64,000 bases of DNA from Sipunculus nudus. Its lineage: Eukaryota > Annelida > Sipuncula > Golfingiida > Sipunculidae. Where the stretch lies: assembly GCA_026874595.1 (NCBI GenBank), contig CM049322.1, forward strand, positions 5,689,900 to 5,753,899, given 5' to 3'. A program made the position numbers and the translations under genes. Of the stretch, positions 1-11,659 are shown one piece after another. Each line of letters opens with the position of its first letter. The first letter of the stretch is position 1. A model generated the notes under the pieces. The model was not told where the DNA came from and did no database searches. It saw only the letters and a program-made list of their open reading frames with translations.

Positions 1-110
1 ATTTTACATCATATAATTCCCAACGATCAAATATTTTCAGGGGCAGTATATTTAATTGAGATGTGATGATAATGCAAAGATTAAAAAATTTGAATGGTGC
101 ATTAATATGT

Positions 111-590
111 AAGCCTGTCGACCAAGAGAAGGCGTTCGATCCGTTGAATTTGCTGTACCTAGGCCTATAGGCTTATATGTTTCGATGTCTAAAAAGATTT
201 TGTTTTGGCCCTGATTTTATCAAGTGGATTTGGCCATATTATTTAGATATCCAGAGTTTTGTTTAGATTAATGGTAATATTTCTGCTTTTGTAGCGGAGA
301 ACCAGTCAAGGATGTCCATGCATGTAGGCCTAGTCCGCTTTTGCACATTTTAGTGGCAGAAACTATATAGCATGTAATATTAAAAGGGAACAAGAGATTA
401 ATGGGATAAAATTACCAGACAATAATCATTTTATAATTGCACAGTATATGCAGATGACACTACGCTCTTTGTTTCAAATGTTCATTCTATACATGGGCCT
501 AATTGTTTCAATGTCTTTCGGATTTTCCAGAGCGTGCGTTGCTAAAGTGAATATGGATAAAACAGACATTGTTAGGGAATTCTATAGGAA
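111..590 (+). pseudogene. Decayed LINE reverse transcriptase (L1/Tx1-like)
   Basis: The + strand encodes remnants of a non-LTR retrotransposon reverse transcriptase. DQEKAFD is readable near 119-139, followed by FGPDFIKWIWPYY, and INGN with FVAENQS lies downstream. The catalytic box YADDTTLFVSN is near 447-480, and a downstream AKVNMDKTD segment near 543-570 matches the usual post-YADD region of L1/Tx1-type enzymes. At least three in-frame stops and frame changes are present, so it is dead. No endonuclease domain, 5' end or poly(A) tail is visible in the window, so the copy is truncated or runs off the left edge. Clade assignment is by motif memory only. Confidence 0.75.
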
Positions 591-2799
591 GAGCGGATAA
601 GCCATGTGCAGTGGCGTCAATTTTTCTTCCATGGTGGGGGATGACTCGCCGACACTTATATAGCCTGTCTTTGTGTAAGACACGAATTAAAACAATTAAA
701 AAAGAAATGTTCTGTATACTATTTATTGAGAAATATTCATGTAAAGATAAATTTAAATAGATAAATTTGTAAAATAGTTTTATTTTTTTTTAACTTTTAT
801 AAAATCACCAAGAGTAGGAAAACGAGATGAATACATATGAGGAGGATGCACATTCTTTTACTTTAACCAAGGAGTTTATAACAAAAACTCCTCGCTTTAA
901 CTGAATAATTACGCAAGTCAAAGATGCTTGAATGCACCCGCATTTCTGTTAATTTTAAAATGGTGAGAACTGAATAAAAGCCTCATAAAATTGTCAAAGA
1001 TGAAGATAACCCACCTCCCCTAATTCACTTAGTGAAATGCTTTCATCAAGTTTGATGTATCTGCAAAATACAGTGAGAATTCATACAGCCTTTCCTGGGA
1101 AAAGACATCCGTTGTGTCGGAGTTTAATGGAAAGTCACCAACCGATATCAGTGTGTGTGACATGGTTCTGAAAAATGGTTGGGCTAATTTCTTCAAATTT
1201 GCATTACACGGACATATAGCAGGATGATGCACGTACTTTCGTTCTTTTTAATAGTTACATCATGGATGCATAATAGGCTACAAAGTTTAAAAGAAACAAT
1301 TTCTTATTGGCTTAAAGAACATACAAATGAACATAAAATCACCAAAATGTAGGTGGAGCTGTCAATTTTAGGTTTGTTGTGTACTTGGTCTTTTCACACT
1401 TATATACAAAATTTCAGGAATATCTGTCCAGGCATTGTTCGGAAAATCCGCTGGTGTCAATTCACAGACGACAGACGGACCAAAGCAATAGCTTTAGATC
1501 ACGAGTTAGCTAATACAGGTTTTAAATAAACTATATTTTTTACCAGTATCCTCATCAAACGTCGATGTGTGTGTGGCGCATCAGAGCAGAATGTATTAAT
1601 CCAAAAAAATGAGAGAAATGTGTTTCACGGTTCAACATCTCGTTGGCTGCATCACAGGATAGCTCTGCCCGCAAGGACAAAAACGGTCAAACTAGGTGAT
1701 ACCTGTGCATAATTTTCCCGTTAGGATACATAATTGTCCGGTCGAGACACTTTAATCGGAGCCCGGACACCTTGACTGACGACGGTTTCGAATACCTAAT
1801 CTTGTGCTGGTCAAGAATCCGTTGGGCAACAACAGAACTAGACGACCAGAGGTCGAGCGCTTGCCGGAAATGACGTCGAAATAGTCGTACGAATGAGCAA
1901 TGACAAAGAGAAGGAAAATGAGCCATATTTTTTTACGAAAGATCTATATTGAATAAGTTGTGATGGAAATAACAATTTGACGTGTTTTGATAACCTTGAT
2001 CTTGAACTTTGACCTATATAATTAATACATGCAGGTACTGCTCCCAAAAATCGGTCCGATATGTTTAAGTGTAATAAGTTATTCCTGCTTAATTTCGGCC
2101 CATAGAATGCTATATGCCATACACAAGAACCAGCAAGCAGGCAAAATTGAAGATAACTGACTTATACAGACAGATATACTGACAATGTGCTGTGTTAATG
2201 TTAGCTGTTCCATGCAGGGTAGGATATCATGGACATTTCATGACGGGAGTTTTCGAGCAAACACTCGGTGGTCCATCACCACCCTTTCTACATTTGAGTC
2301 CTTATTTCATGCTAAATGACAATTTCGAGGGCACGACTGTCGAATAACTCACGCACCTCGCTGAGGCACAACACTGTTTTAGGGTTTTATGTCCAGCTGC
2401 TTGCAACTTAATTTTGCCACTTATTTTTATCTGCCTCTTACTTCTCCACAAATGAACCCTAACCATCTTACCGCCCGTTCCTATACTCTCATAACCTCGT
2501 CGAAGCAGTGCGTGAGTTATCATCCAGTCGCTCCATTTCGAGTATATATTAATATATATATGTAGACTTACGGTTATAGCTTGAACAGGAAATGGAATCA
2601 ATGAGGCCAAACAGTCTTCGTGGCGGCTCTTAGTTTAAACCAGTGACAAATGCTTTTAAAACCTGCCATGAAGCTTGCACATAATTTCAGTGAAGCGGAA
2701 ACACATTACATTCATGCCTGTGAATGGGATTACCAGGAGGGACAATAGGGGCTTAAGAGGAGGTCCTGACCGACCTGTGTGGTGTACAGTACAGGCGCG
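591..2799. other. AT-rich noncoding DNA, no recognisable gene
   Basis: No conserved coding signal was found. The short open frames here lack domain signatures and splice context. A 13-bp inverted repeat (ATAACTCACGCAC at 2344-2356 and its complement at 2508-2520) may mark a small degenerate inverted-repeat element, but no target duplication could be defined. Confidence 0.5.
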
Positions 2800-3400
2800 G
2801 ATTTAGTGTGGCCACTGCACCCCCGCCATTCCATCTGAAAACAATGGGAAACAGAAAATATTACACATTTAATAAAAGTCCGAACTGTAATAATCCCGTC
2901 ACAGGAAAATTTAAGTTATATGAAAATGTAATAAAAATCTGTCTTCCTCACATATCACATGTCCTGATGATGGACTCGGTCAATGGTTTACAGGCACCAT
3001 CATTTTCAAACATTAAGGGTTTCATGCAAAAAAAAAGCGACTTAATTTATGTTTATGTAATTAAATATGTGGAACCTTGCTAATTCTCCCCTTAGAAAAG
3101 TTTTGTGTGTTGTACTTACTTTAATGATTCAGTCAACGCAATAAGAATATTTAAGTAGTATTTAAAGTTAAAAATATAAATTAAAAAATACATCATGTCC
3201 ACATGTCACAATGATGGACTCCGTGAACGGCCTACTGTCACCGTCTCCAGTCTTTTTAAAGCACAAACATTTTCTTGCAAAAAAGGTAATTTTAAGCATG
3301 TTAATGACTTAAGTCAAGGCGTCACATTTGTAACCATTTTATTAAGGCCTATTACTGGGTACAAGTCCAAAATTAGGTTCTTGTAACAGAAAGTTGGTGT
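2800..3400 (+). repeat. Dispersed repeat D, two tandem degenerate units
   Basis: Two direct copies of a roughly 230-bp unit, at about 2930-3150 and 3190-3340. Each carries a 'gatggactc...gtcaatgg...caccatcat' core followed by 'gcaaaaaa...catgttaatgac'. A third copy lies inverted at 7975-8260, and alignment by eye is unmistakable over more than 150 bp. The left flank contains the phrase 'gcgcggatttagtg', which is a common transposon-end text. No transposase was seen, so this is probably a non-autonomous mobile-element fragment. Confidence 0.6.
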
Positions 3401-3588
3401 ATATTGCGCCTACAGTTGTGCGGCATGAGCAAGTCATGAAGAATTGTCATCAGTATAATCTAAATGGTTTTCTCACCGCTTGTCGACACTAGCATACGCA
3501 TAGACACAATATTCTGTACGTTAAAACGCATTTGATACAACAAGGAATGACTGTAATATATGACAGCTAACTTATAGAACACCCATTA

Positions 3589-3854
3589 TTGTCCGGCGGA
3601 TAAGTGCAGAATTCTTCAGCTGGTGATACAAGCACCAAATTTGTTATGTGATTCCCTAGGGCCTATATCTTGTTCATAAAAACAGTTAGCCAACAAATAT
3701 TTCATCTTGGAAAAAGGGCGGCCATATTGCATTTATGACTGGCTGACATTTTTTTGTTAAGGAGTCTTAAACAAACAAACAAACATGCAAATTTTGGTGC
3801 TTGTATCACCAACTGAAGTATTGTGGCCTTATTAACACTTATCCGCTGAACTGT
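3589..3854. mobile_element. MITE with imperfect terminal inverted repeats
   Basis: The left arm holds GCGGATAAGTG and GGTGATACAAGCACCAAA. The right arm, read on the other strand, holds the same two blocks in the same order (about 3786-3850). The termini are flanked by TA on both sides, consistent with a Tc1/mariner-type target duplication, although a TA duplication is weak evidence in AT-rich DNA. There is no coding capacity at 266 bp. Confidence 0.55.
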
Positions 3855-4642
3855 TATACACCATTCAAGTGCAAGTAACTTATGTTAAGTTCTAATTTTT
3901 GCCTGTTAATAATAGGGAACGGCATTAACGGAGAAGTAACACTGAGGACTAGTAAAGGGAAAAAAGGAAATACACATCGGTTCTGTTGCATAGCCTGTAT
4001 TAAATTAATATTACAGATTCATTAAATTAATATAATGGGTATATATAAGGCACTAAAATATTTGTTCAGTCTGGAATGTATAATACTCAGTTACTCGTCT
4101 TTAAATATTTATACGCGAAAAGTAAATTTGAAAATAATGTATCCTCTTAGCCTGTCTGTCCATCCATCTGCTGTCAACGTTCCATATGCGACGCAAAATT
4201 AAAAATAAGTTACACATATCCAGTTGTCATTTACATGGCAGTTATAACTTTTTGGTATTATCAGGTTTTGGTCACGTTTTTCTCATGTTTTGGTCATACT
4301 TTTTTTTTAAGTTTCTGATGCGTTTTTCGTCAATTTTGATATTTTTTCCAAAATTGTCTGCTTTCTGTTTTTTTATCGTCATATTATGTCAACAAATACT
4401 ACAAAATATTCAAGGCTTTTGAAACAAAGCAAATTAACTTTTTTTTCTACTTCATTTGGAATAATACTTTCGCAGAGTGCATACCATGGTCTGTCTCATT
4501 TAACCATGTTGGATCACAGGGACGTACTTCTATAAATGGTATCTTTGCTGTAACATAAGTGAGATTTGCAATTGGTAATAAAATTGCATTATAAAAGAAT
4601 TTAGATTCCTTTATTTCTTCCCACTAATTTTTCTTGTTTTAG

Positions 4643-4707
4643 GATTATTTGCGATTACTTGTAACTTTCCAAGTACTGAAATGGCATCTTGAATTATTCT
4701 ACTTCAG
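4643..4707 (+). CDS. Candidate isolated exon, unknown gene (possibly UBR4)
   Basis: A 65-nt open segment is bounded by a strong acceptor (pyrimidine-rich tract ending ttgttttag) and a consensus donor (cag/gtaaga). It reads DYLRLLVTFQVLKWHLELFY followed by F and a split codon, 21 codons plus 2 nt. The peptide is leucine-rich and amphipathic, as expected of a helical-repeat segment of a large scaffold. It has the same strand as the UBR4 exons 39 kb downstream, so an upstream UBR4 exon is possible, but I cannot confirm that from memory of the family. A chance match of splice signals remains possible. Confidence 0.45.
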
Positions 4708-6032
4708 GTAAGAGGCAATGGAGATATTTAAAACGACCTGCTTATTGAAATAATTGCAAGATATGAATGTGATACATGTACATTATTCTCTGAACTTTTC
4801 CTGGGTTAATTCGCCAACTTCCAAATATTCTCGGGGCGATATGCCTCACGATAGATATCACGATATTTCATGACCTCTTAATATTGTTATCTAGTTATGG
4901 AGAAGTACATGATATATATGATTCTAATTTTATGAAAATATATAAGATCTTCAATTTACAAAATAGATATATTTATTTTAGTCGCAGAAATTGGTTGTAA
5001 AATCAGGTTCGATGCTTTGAAGAAAAATTGCGATTATAAATCGATTATTTTATGTACGTTCTATAATACCGTGTATTCTGCTTCATATAATTATACTTTA
5101 ATTATTTAGCGGGTAATTTCAGTATGAAAAGGTCACTTTTACCACCGGGTTGTTGGCATTAATATTGTTCGCGGCACAAGGTTAAGGTTTAATGTTGCTC
5201 ACTGCTTTATGGCTGTCTTCCTTGTATCAATGTCAGAGCTACAGTATTCTTTTCTGGATAATATGACATACATAAACTTACATGATCGAATATGCAAAGG
5301 TGAATCTAATTCAATCGATTATGAAAAAAAAGACCAATTATCGATATAGATGTAATCGATTAATTGACACATGACTAATTAATTCATACATCTATTATGA
5401 AGTCCCTTGACTTTTTTTTAAATTGAAAGGGGTAAAAATATCCATCCGCATCAAAATCTGTTATCTTATTTTTTTTTTCATTTGTTTAATTTAATTGAAT
5501 TGGGAACAAGGGGAAAAGTTGATGCTAGAAAGAAGATTTTAAAGCATAAGTGGTGTCATTCCTTTCTTCTATCTGTTTAGTGGTCCGTGCAGTCTTCATG
5601 GTTATTAATTTTCTTGCATTGACCGGAGTACTAAGGCTAATACATTACACGGAATTAGCAACGTTCCACGTTCCACATGTTAAATCACAAATTATTGAAA
5701 ATGGGATTGAACGTTTAGATGGAATTACCATTTAAGTGGTGTTCTTTAAAGTCATTCCTTACTGTAGTAACAAATCCGTCTTAATGTACAGGATATTATG
5801 GTCCATGCTTTTGCTGGTGTGTGCAAGAAAATCCTAGTGTTCATCTGAATGATTGTATGAATTTCTATAACGCTCAGCTGTTAACACATATAGACCAACA
5901 GTCTATTACAATAATCTTACACTGGACTTGAACTGATTAATAGGCCTAAATGATATGTTACAATTGTGACCAGGGTCCAGGATTCTGCAAGGGGGGGGGG
6001 GGAGAGAGGGGGAGTAGATATGTTGCTTAATC

Positions 6033-6082
<50 letters not shown>

Positions 6083-7574
6083 ATAAATGTCTATGGCAAG
6101 TGCCTGCACCAATTTATATATATATATATATAAATATATACATATATGCAGTGTAAACGTCTGTTGTTCAATAGGTTAAAATGGGTAAATCGTTGGACCC
6201 GTTATTTGAATTTAAGTCACTTTATACCTATAAAAACAGAATTCTTAGCCGTTTTAAAAACGAAAAAAAACTGCCCTTTTTCTATTCTTAAACTTCAGAA
6301 TCCTAATTTAAAAAAAAAAAAACTGTTATTGATGGATGAGACAAAGAGGTATTAGATGGCCAGTACCACATTTAATCTTTTGTAAACATTTAGTCGTAGT
6401 CGTTGAGTACAGCTACTAACAGATGAATCAACCAACGTCGATAATTACATGCTATACCTTGCTCCGCAAAGGTATAATTAACTTAGCAAATGAAGACTTC
6501 TCTGGAGCATGCAATTAGAATGGGGAATTCAAAGCAAAAGAATGAAAGGTCTTGACATTATTTTTTTCTTTCAACCAATTTATAAATAAAATAATACTTG
6601 GTTATATAAATTATCTCCTTTTAAGGTATCGTATAGAGATGAACATGAGATGTGAGCAGAAGTGTCCAACGATGTAAACATTTCATTCATTATTTAATCT
6701 CAAATAACTGATAAGTCATAAAATAAAGATACAACTACATATAAACATTTAAGTGCATTATACATAATTGAAAATAGGCAAACGAATAACTCGTGATTGA
6801 ATATTATTCTCTACTTTTTAAGATATTACTCACCATCGTTTATTTAGAATAACTGGTATAACTTAAATTACTTTTCTAGTTGCTTCATTAGTCTATAACT
6901 TGCTTTTTACGTTTAAACGTCATATTCCTTTTACATATACGTCTGACTTATAAAATGCATTTCTTTCGTTCGCATATTTATGAATTATCATTTAAATATT
7001 TATTTGGCATTTTATACATTTGTAATCGATGATAAATCTTCCATAAAACGATGCTATAGGTATTGAACACTGTCAGTCTAAAGTCTCTTGTACCGTTTTG
7101 TACATTTTTTTTTCTTTTAAAGAGAGACAAGAACAATAATTTTCAAAACAGATTCCGCACTGAGAATTCCAACTGATATATACAGCCAAAATCCCAGTCC
7201 CCTAAACATATTATTTATGACGAGGCAGTTTATTTCCACTGCCTATCATAAAAATCAAATGCTATGATGTATGTATATTCAGACACTTTTTATTATTTTA
7301 TATTTGAACGATAATATATTTACATTTTTTGTTTGAAAGAATAAATGATTTTTATTTCTGGATAAAGAGAGGTGAAAATATTTGCATTTTATTTAAACAC
7401 TTAATGATGTTCACAAGCAAGATGTCCAACACAAGGATAGCTGGAACATTGCATGAGAAATGCTTGAGGGAGCCACGCTTGATAGATCATGTAGCTCGAA
7501 ATTTTTAACGTCTAAAACCATTGTTGGAAAATGCCCAACTAATTATTTAAAAATACAACAAGGACCTGGGGCCA
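4708..7574. other. AT-rich noncoding DNA with microsatellites
   Basis: No gene was recognised. Near 5990-6004 there is a G-rich run, followed by an (AT)n tract of about 50 bp at 6030-6079 and a second short (AT)n at 6115-6132. Scattered ATCGAT-rich text near 4840-5370 may be a decayed hAT end, but no terminal repeats or target duplication could be defined. Confidence 0.5.
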
Positions 7575-7899
7575 CAATGGTCCCCGGCCATATGTTTAAC
7601 TAGGAAAGTGTGGCATCAGTGAAGGTGCGGGACGTACGGACGGATTGAAGGGGACAGGCGGACGAAAGGACGGAGAGACTGACAGACGAGGACCATTTTA
7701 GGAATCCTCTCTCCTAATTGCGGGGAATAAAAAGATGCCTGGTTCTGGTGTAGACATGCGTCTCTCCTAACGATTCCATGGGTTTTCAACTTTTGTTTAT
7801 CAGTTGAAAGGGTGATATTTGTATGACGGCAACTGAAAATAATGTAAAGAAAATCTTCCCTGATAAAAAAAATGATAACAATGTTTCTTCCTGGGAAAG

Positions 7900-8265
7900 G
7901 GAGGGGGGGGGGGGGCTTCAGCCCCCAAAGCTCCCCCTCTGGATCCGCCACTGGTGACGTCATAATGCTTACCATAATGACACACATATGTCCTTCTCTA
8001 AGGTCATTAACATGAATAAAGTCACTTTTTTGCAAGAAAAACTGATTTTTTTTAAAATGATGGTGACGGCAAACCATTGACTGAGTCTATCATTACGGTA
8101 TGTGATACTTAAGGGTGACAGATTTTTATTGCAGTTTGATATAACTTAAATATTCTTATGTGTTGACCGGACTATTAAAGTTAGTACAATACATACAAAA
8201 TCCAAGGGGATAATTAGCAAGGTTCTACATATTAAACTTTGATTTACACCATTTAAATGCTTAAT
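7900..8265 (-). repeat. Dispersed repeat D, inverted copy
   Basis: Reverse complement of the unit seen at 2930-3150. The shared text includes the 'accttgctaatt(a/c)tcccctt' block, 'gaatatttaagt', 'aataaaaatctgtc' and 'gtcaatggttt..c.gcaccatcat'. A G-run and the phrase ggatccgccactgg at about 7940-7954 sit at its left side. This phrase complements the related text preceding the copy at 2800, which supports a transposable origin. Confidence 0.55.
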
Positions 8266-8514
8266 ATTTTCTGATGTCTATAACCCGATATCCCTCATGA
8301 TATATATATCGTGGTATAAAACACATCCTACTCCTATTTCTATATCCTTTATCCTGTATTTGACATTCCCTTGGATTATGTCAAGGGCATGGTCTTGTAT
8401 ACTGTTGGGCAAGCGGAAAACTGTAAGACAATGGAGCAAGTTACATTGTATTCTCATGATATTCCGAAACCCTTAGGCAAGTGGGCAAGTCTTATTTTCG
8501 AGCCCTGCACTGGT

Positions 8515-8532
8515 CAATATACTTAAACTCAA

Positions 8533-8563
<31 letters not shown>

Positions 8564-9690
8564 TAATAATAATAATGATTTATTCATCTATAAAGCGCAA
8601 TCATACATACGTTTCAATGCACTGTATAGCACTAAAAGATCAAACAGTTCATAGTTAAAACGTCATTAAATAAATAAAAGAATATCAGCTGACTAAAATA
8701 ATACTGAAATGCGGTTCACTTGGTAAAATGAATGACTAAATATAAGCTTCTTTAAAGAGTAATGTCATTAGCTTCTTGTTAAACATGTCATGACTCATTG
8801 GACCTCTGATTTCCGAAGGCAATGTGTTCCATGATTTAGCACCAAACACAGAGAACGTTCGATCGCCATATTTGCGTGACACTCTGGGTACATGCAGCCA
8901 CTTTCCACTGATCTAAGGAAGACCTGCGTTCTCCTCCAGGTTGATACACAGTTAACATGTCTTGCATATTACGCGGGGCATTCGTTGCATGCAGGGAGTT
9001 TTGAACAGTGGTAATAATTTTGTATTCTATGCGCTGTTTCAGTTGCAACCAGTGGAGTTGGTATAGCACTGGGGTGATGTGATCGCTCCGTTTATGCAAG
9101 TCAGCAGAGGAGCAGCATAATTCTGAGCTATTTTAAGACAATGTAATGCCTTGTCGGTTACATTTACAAGAAGTCCATTATGAATGCCTAAACGAGACGT
9201 AAATATTGCATGGATAGCCTCCTTGAATGCAATTCCTGTCAGATGTTGTCTAACCTTTGCAATGCGTCGAAGTTGATCGTACACTCTGTGAGTCACCGAG
9301 CTGATCTGTTCCTCCATATACCAAAGACTGCGCCCAGAACATGCCAGTCTGAAAATCTCATCTACAATTTGTACTTAAATACTGCTTTGTAATATGGTAT
9401 TGTTTACTTTCCTGAACTAACCATACACTCTGTTTTTGTGTCATTCAGTTTCAGCTTATTTTGAAGCATCAACTGTTGTAAATCTGCAAGACACTTTTCC
9501 ATTCTCCTCACTGCCTGGTGCCGTGTTATTGCATCCTTCAAGGGTAGACGGCAATACAGCTAAGTGTCATCAGCAAAGGCATGGTGATTATTGTTGTATT
9601 AGTCAATGACAGATTTAAGTGGGAGGATGTAGATGAGAAACAATATCGAACCTAACACAGAACTTGTAAATTTACATCTTAGGCATATTC
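8515..9690 (-). pseudogene. 5'-truncated non-LTR retrotransposon (Jockey/CR1/L2-type)
   Basis: Read on the minus strand from 9690. The reverse transcriptase tail is clear: SVLGSILFLIYILPL, then HAFADDT (catalytic D-D) near 9555-9580, then MEKCLADLQQLMLQNKLKLN with DTKTECMV. Next comes RRIAKVRQHLT, then IHAIFTSRL with HNGLLVN, then DHITPVLYQLHWLQLKQRIE. These are the standard C-terminal blocks of this class. Several stops and frameshifts (for example a stop just after FADDT) make it a pseudogene. The 3' UTR ends in GCGCTTTATAGATGAATAAA and an (ATT)n tract at 8529-8577, a tail type typical of CR1/L2-like elements. The 5' half, including the endonuclease, is missing. Confidence 0.88.
8529..8577 (-). 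repeat. (ATT)n microsatellite tail of the LINE
   Basis: On the + strand this is (aat)n with one interruption. It lies exactly at the 3' end of the minus-strand retrotransposon, so it is best read as the element's own tail rather than an independent microsatellite. Confidence 0.8.
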
Positions 9691-10029
9691 AATAGACAGG
9701 TAATGAAGAGATCTTTAAAATGAGTGGTCACTCACAGGGGTAAAGACCATGTCTAATATGATAATGTGCAGATAAGTAAAGAAAAAATTAATAGTTAATT
9801 AGCCAATTAAAATGATCAAATAAAATGACTTTCCCCCAGTGGGACTTCTGATATGTTATTCTTCAGATTTATCTAAATAAAATACATTTGGTTTCATTTC
9901 TGTTGCAATTTGTTCCAGGTTCAGCCTTATTTTTACTAGACTACTTATCCATCCGTTCTGAAGTGTCACCAGTATGACAAAAAATGTGCCGATCGGAAGT
10001 TATTGTGTCCGCCAAAACAGATTTCGTTC
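9691..10029. other. Noncoding AT-rich spacer
   Basis: Nothing recognisable between the LINE and the CCGAT-rich block. No open frame with domain features. Confidence 0.5.
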
Positions 10030-10450
10030 CCGGAGCACTCCTCTGAAGCCGGTCACCAAAATACCGAGGTTTTTTGCCGGTCGATTTTTTTAATGGGTAG
10101 GAAAAATCTACAAGTCCCGCAGGCCGGCGAGTGCCCGCACACCTACCGATTTTCCTTGTGAATCACCATATTTTTCCGTTTATTTTGGTCACTTCTGATT
10201 TCATCTCCAGGATTGTTATTGGCGAGAGGAATGATGAAAAGAAGGAAAGATAGGTTGTAACCTTCGGTTTTTCGGTTCCGTCATCACAAAAGCCGAATTT
10301 TCCGGCCGGATAAAAATCGGATTTTTGCAATCGATTTTTCCATCGGAATTTTTAAAACAATCCGACGTCGGCAACTTCACATCTACCGAGGCTACCGATT
10401 TTCAGGCCGGCCAAAAATCGGCAGGAAATATGGGTAGATGCGAGGCTGGC
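10030..10450. repeat. CCGAT/ATCGG-rich block, probable decayed inverted-repeat element
   Basis: A 400-bp island much richer in CG dinucleotides than its surroundings. It is packed with the pentamer CCGAT and its complement ATCGG, mostly next to poly-T or poly-A (for example CCGATTTTC and AAAAATCGG) and GGCCGG palindromes. The opposing orientations suggest a foldback or hAT-type element with subterminal repeats. I could not define exact ends or a target duplication. Confidence 0.4.
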
Positions 10451-10529
10451 TGGAGACCCCTGGACCGATCTTTCTGAAACCCGGGATAATTATCGGGTCT
10501 CATGTTATCTGGTGATTTGTGACCGGTGA

Positions 10530-10720
10530 TTGGTGGCGCCATCTACACTCCTTCTTGCTTAGTGTTCAACTGGGCGTCTGTTTTAGTGATAAAAGTCCAT
10601 ATCTCAGGAGTGGTTTAATGTATTTGGCTGATATTGTCCACATATCCTGAACACCTCAATCTCGTTCTCCATCAATCACACAGAAGGTCTATCTATGAAT
10701 GTGAAGAATAAACCTCCTGC
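10530..10720 (+). repeat. Helitron-like family C fragment
   Basis: Contains the family C signature words in order: GGTGGCGCCATCTACA, then 'catatctcaggagtggttt', then a 'gatattgtccacatatcctgaacacctc' block matching the units at 52.6 and 63.4 kb. It is a short fragment without recognisable ends. Confidence 0.5.
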
Positions 10721-11089
10721 CAACATTCAATCACACAGCACGATTTTAAGCCGAAATTGAGCTATTTCGCATTGACAGCGTCCATTCCAAATATAACTAA
10801 CAGAAGATATATGTCAGCGAAACATTTTATATATTGATAAACTTATGGATATTTTTGCAGTGTAATATCCGTGACGTGTATTGCATATATAAACGGAAAA
10901 TAATTCTCTTCTTTTGACAGTTCACGCGATACAACTGTTTCAAAAATTGTTGAAGATGTAAATGCAAGGTAATAGTACAGCGACACTTGTCATTGTTATT
11001 TCAACATATTTCAAAAGGATTACCTGGATGAATTGGAGATGAAACATGATTGCATGCTGACATAACAAATGAGTGCCAAGGGATCGAGA

Positions 11090-11235
11090 GTCACATATGG
11101 CCACATTTGCTGAGTGTGTGAGTGACTGGGTCAAATGTTAAGTAAATATGCTTAAATCCGTCACTGACAGCAAAATTTATTAATATGCACAATATAAACC
11201 TTAACCCAGTGCCGGAGATTGCGCCTTCAAAAGAA
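11090..11235 (+). repeat. Dispersed repeat F
   Basis: The text 'gggtcaaatgt...aa.atgcttaaatcc.tcactga.agc...ttatt.at.tgcacaat.ta..ccttaa.cc.gtgc' recurs at 58845-58985 in the same orientation. Two copies in the window, noncoding. Confidence 0.5.
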
Positions 11236-11297
11236 TGATGGCGCCATCTGCTACCGTTCTCGCGTTTGCCCATCATTCACTTCTCTTCGGCCCTTTT

Positions 11298-11655
11298 AAA
11301 TCAGTTCGGCAAAGTGCCTCACTCAAACCTCCTGGGGGCGGGGGGGGGGGGGGGGGGGGGGGGTTCTTCCGGAGCTGGCCTAAAACACGAATGGAACGGA
11401 ACACGGAACGCAGAACAGGGGCCTAATTTTCGGAACGGAAGGGAATACAGATATAAAAAGTGTTATAATTTTTAAATAGATTAATATTTCATGTCATGAA
11501 TTTTAATAATAAACGTATTTCAGAGTATGCGATTTGTTAAAATTTTCATTTAGCTCCAGTTCCGCGTTCAGTGTTTTATGCCAGCTCCGGAAGACCCCCC
11601 AGGAGGTGTGAGTGAGGCCTTTTGTTTAGATATTGCGGAACTGATTTCAAAAGTC
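11298..11655. mobile_element. Foldback/MITE with long inverted repeats and a G homopolymer
   Basis: The left arm runs AAATCAGTTCGGC, then GCCTCACTC and ACCTCCTGG, then TTCCGGAGCTGG and AAAACAC. The right arm complements each block in reverse order (11565-11650). In the left arm the short G tract is expanded to an uninterrupted run of 24 G at 11340-11363, where the right arm has only six C. There is no coding capacity, and the target duplication could not be assigned. Confidence 0.65.
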
Positions 11656-11659
11656 CGAT

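Noticed and set aside
2344-2520. Small inverted-repeat element with ATAACTCACGCAC arms
   Set aside because: Only 13 bp pair and neither a target duplication nor a second copy is visible in the window.
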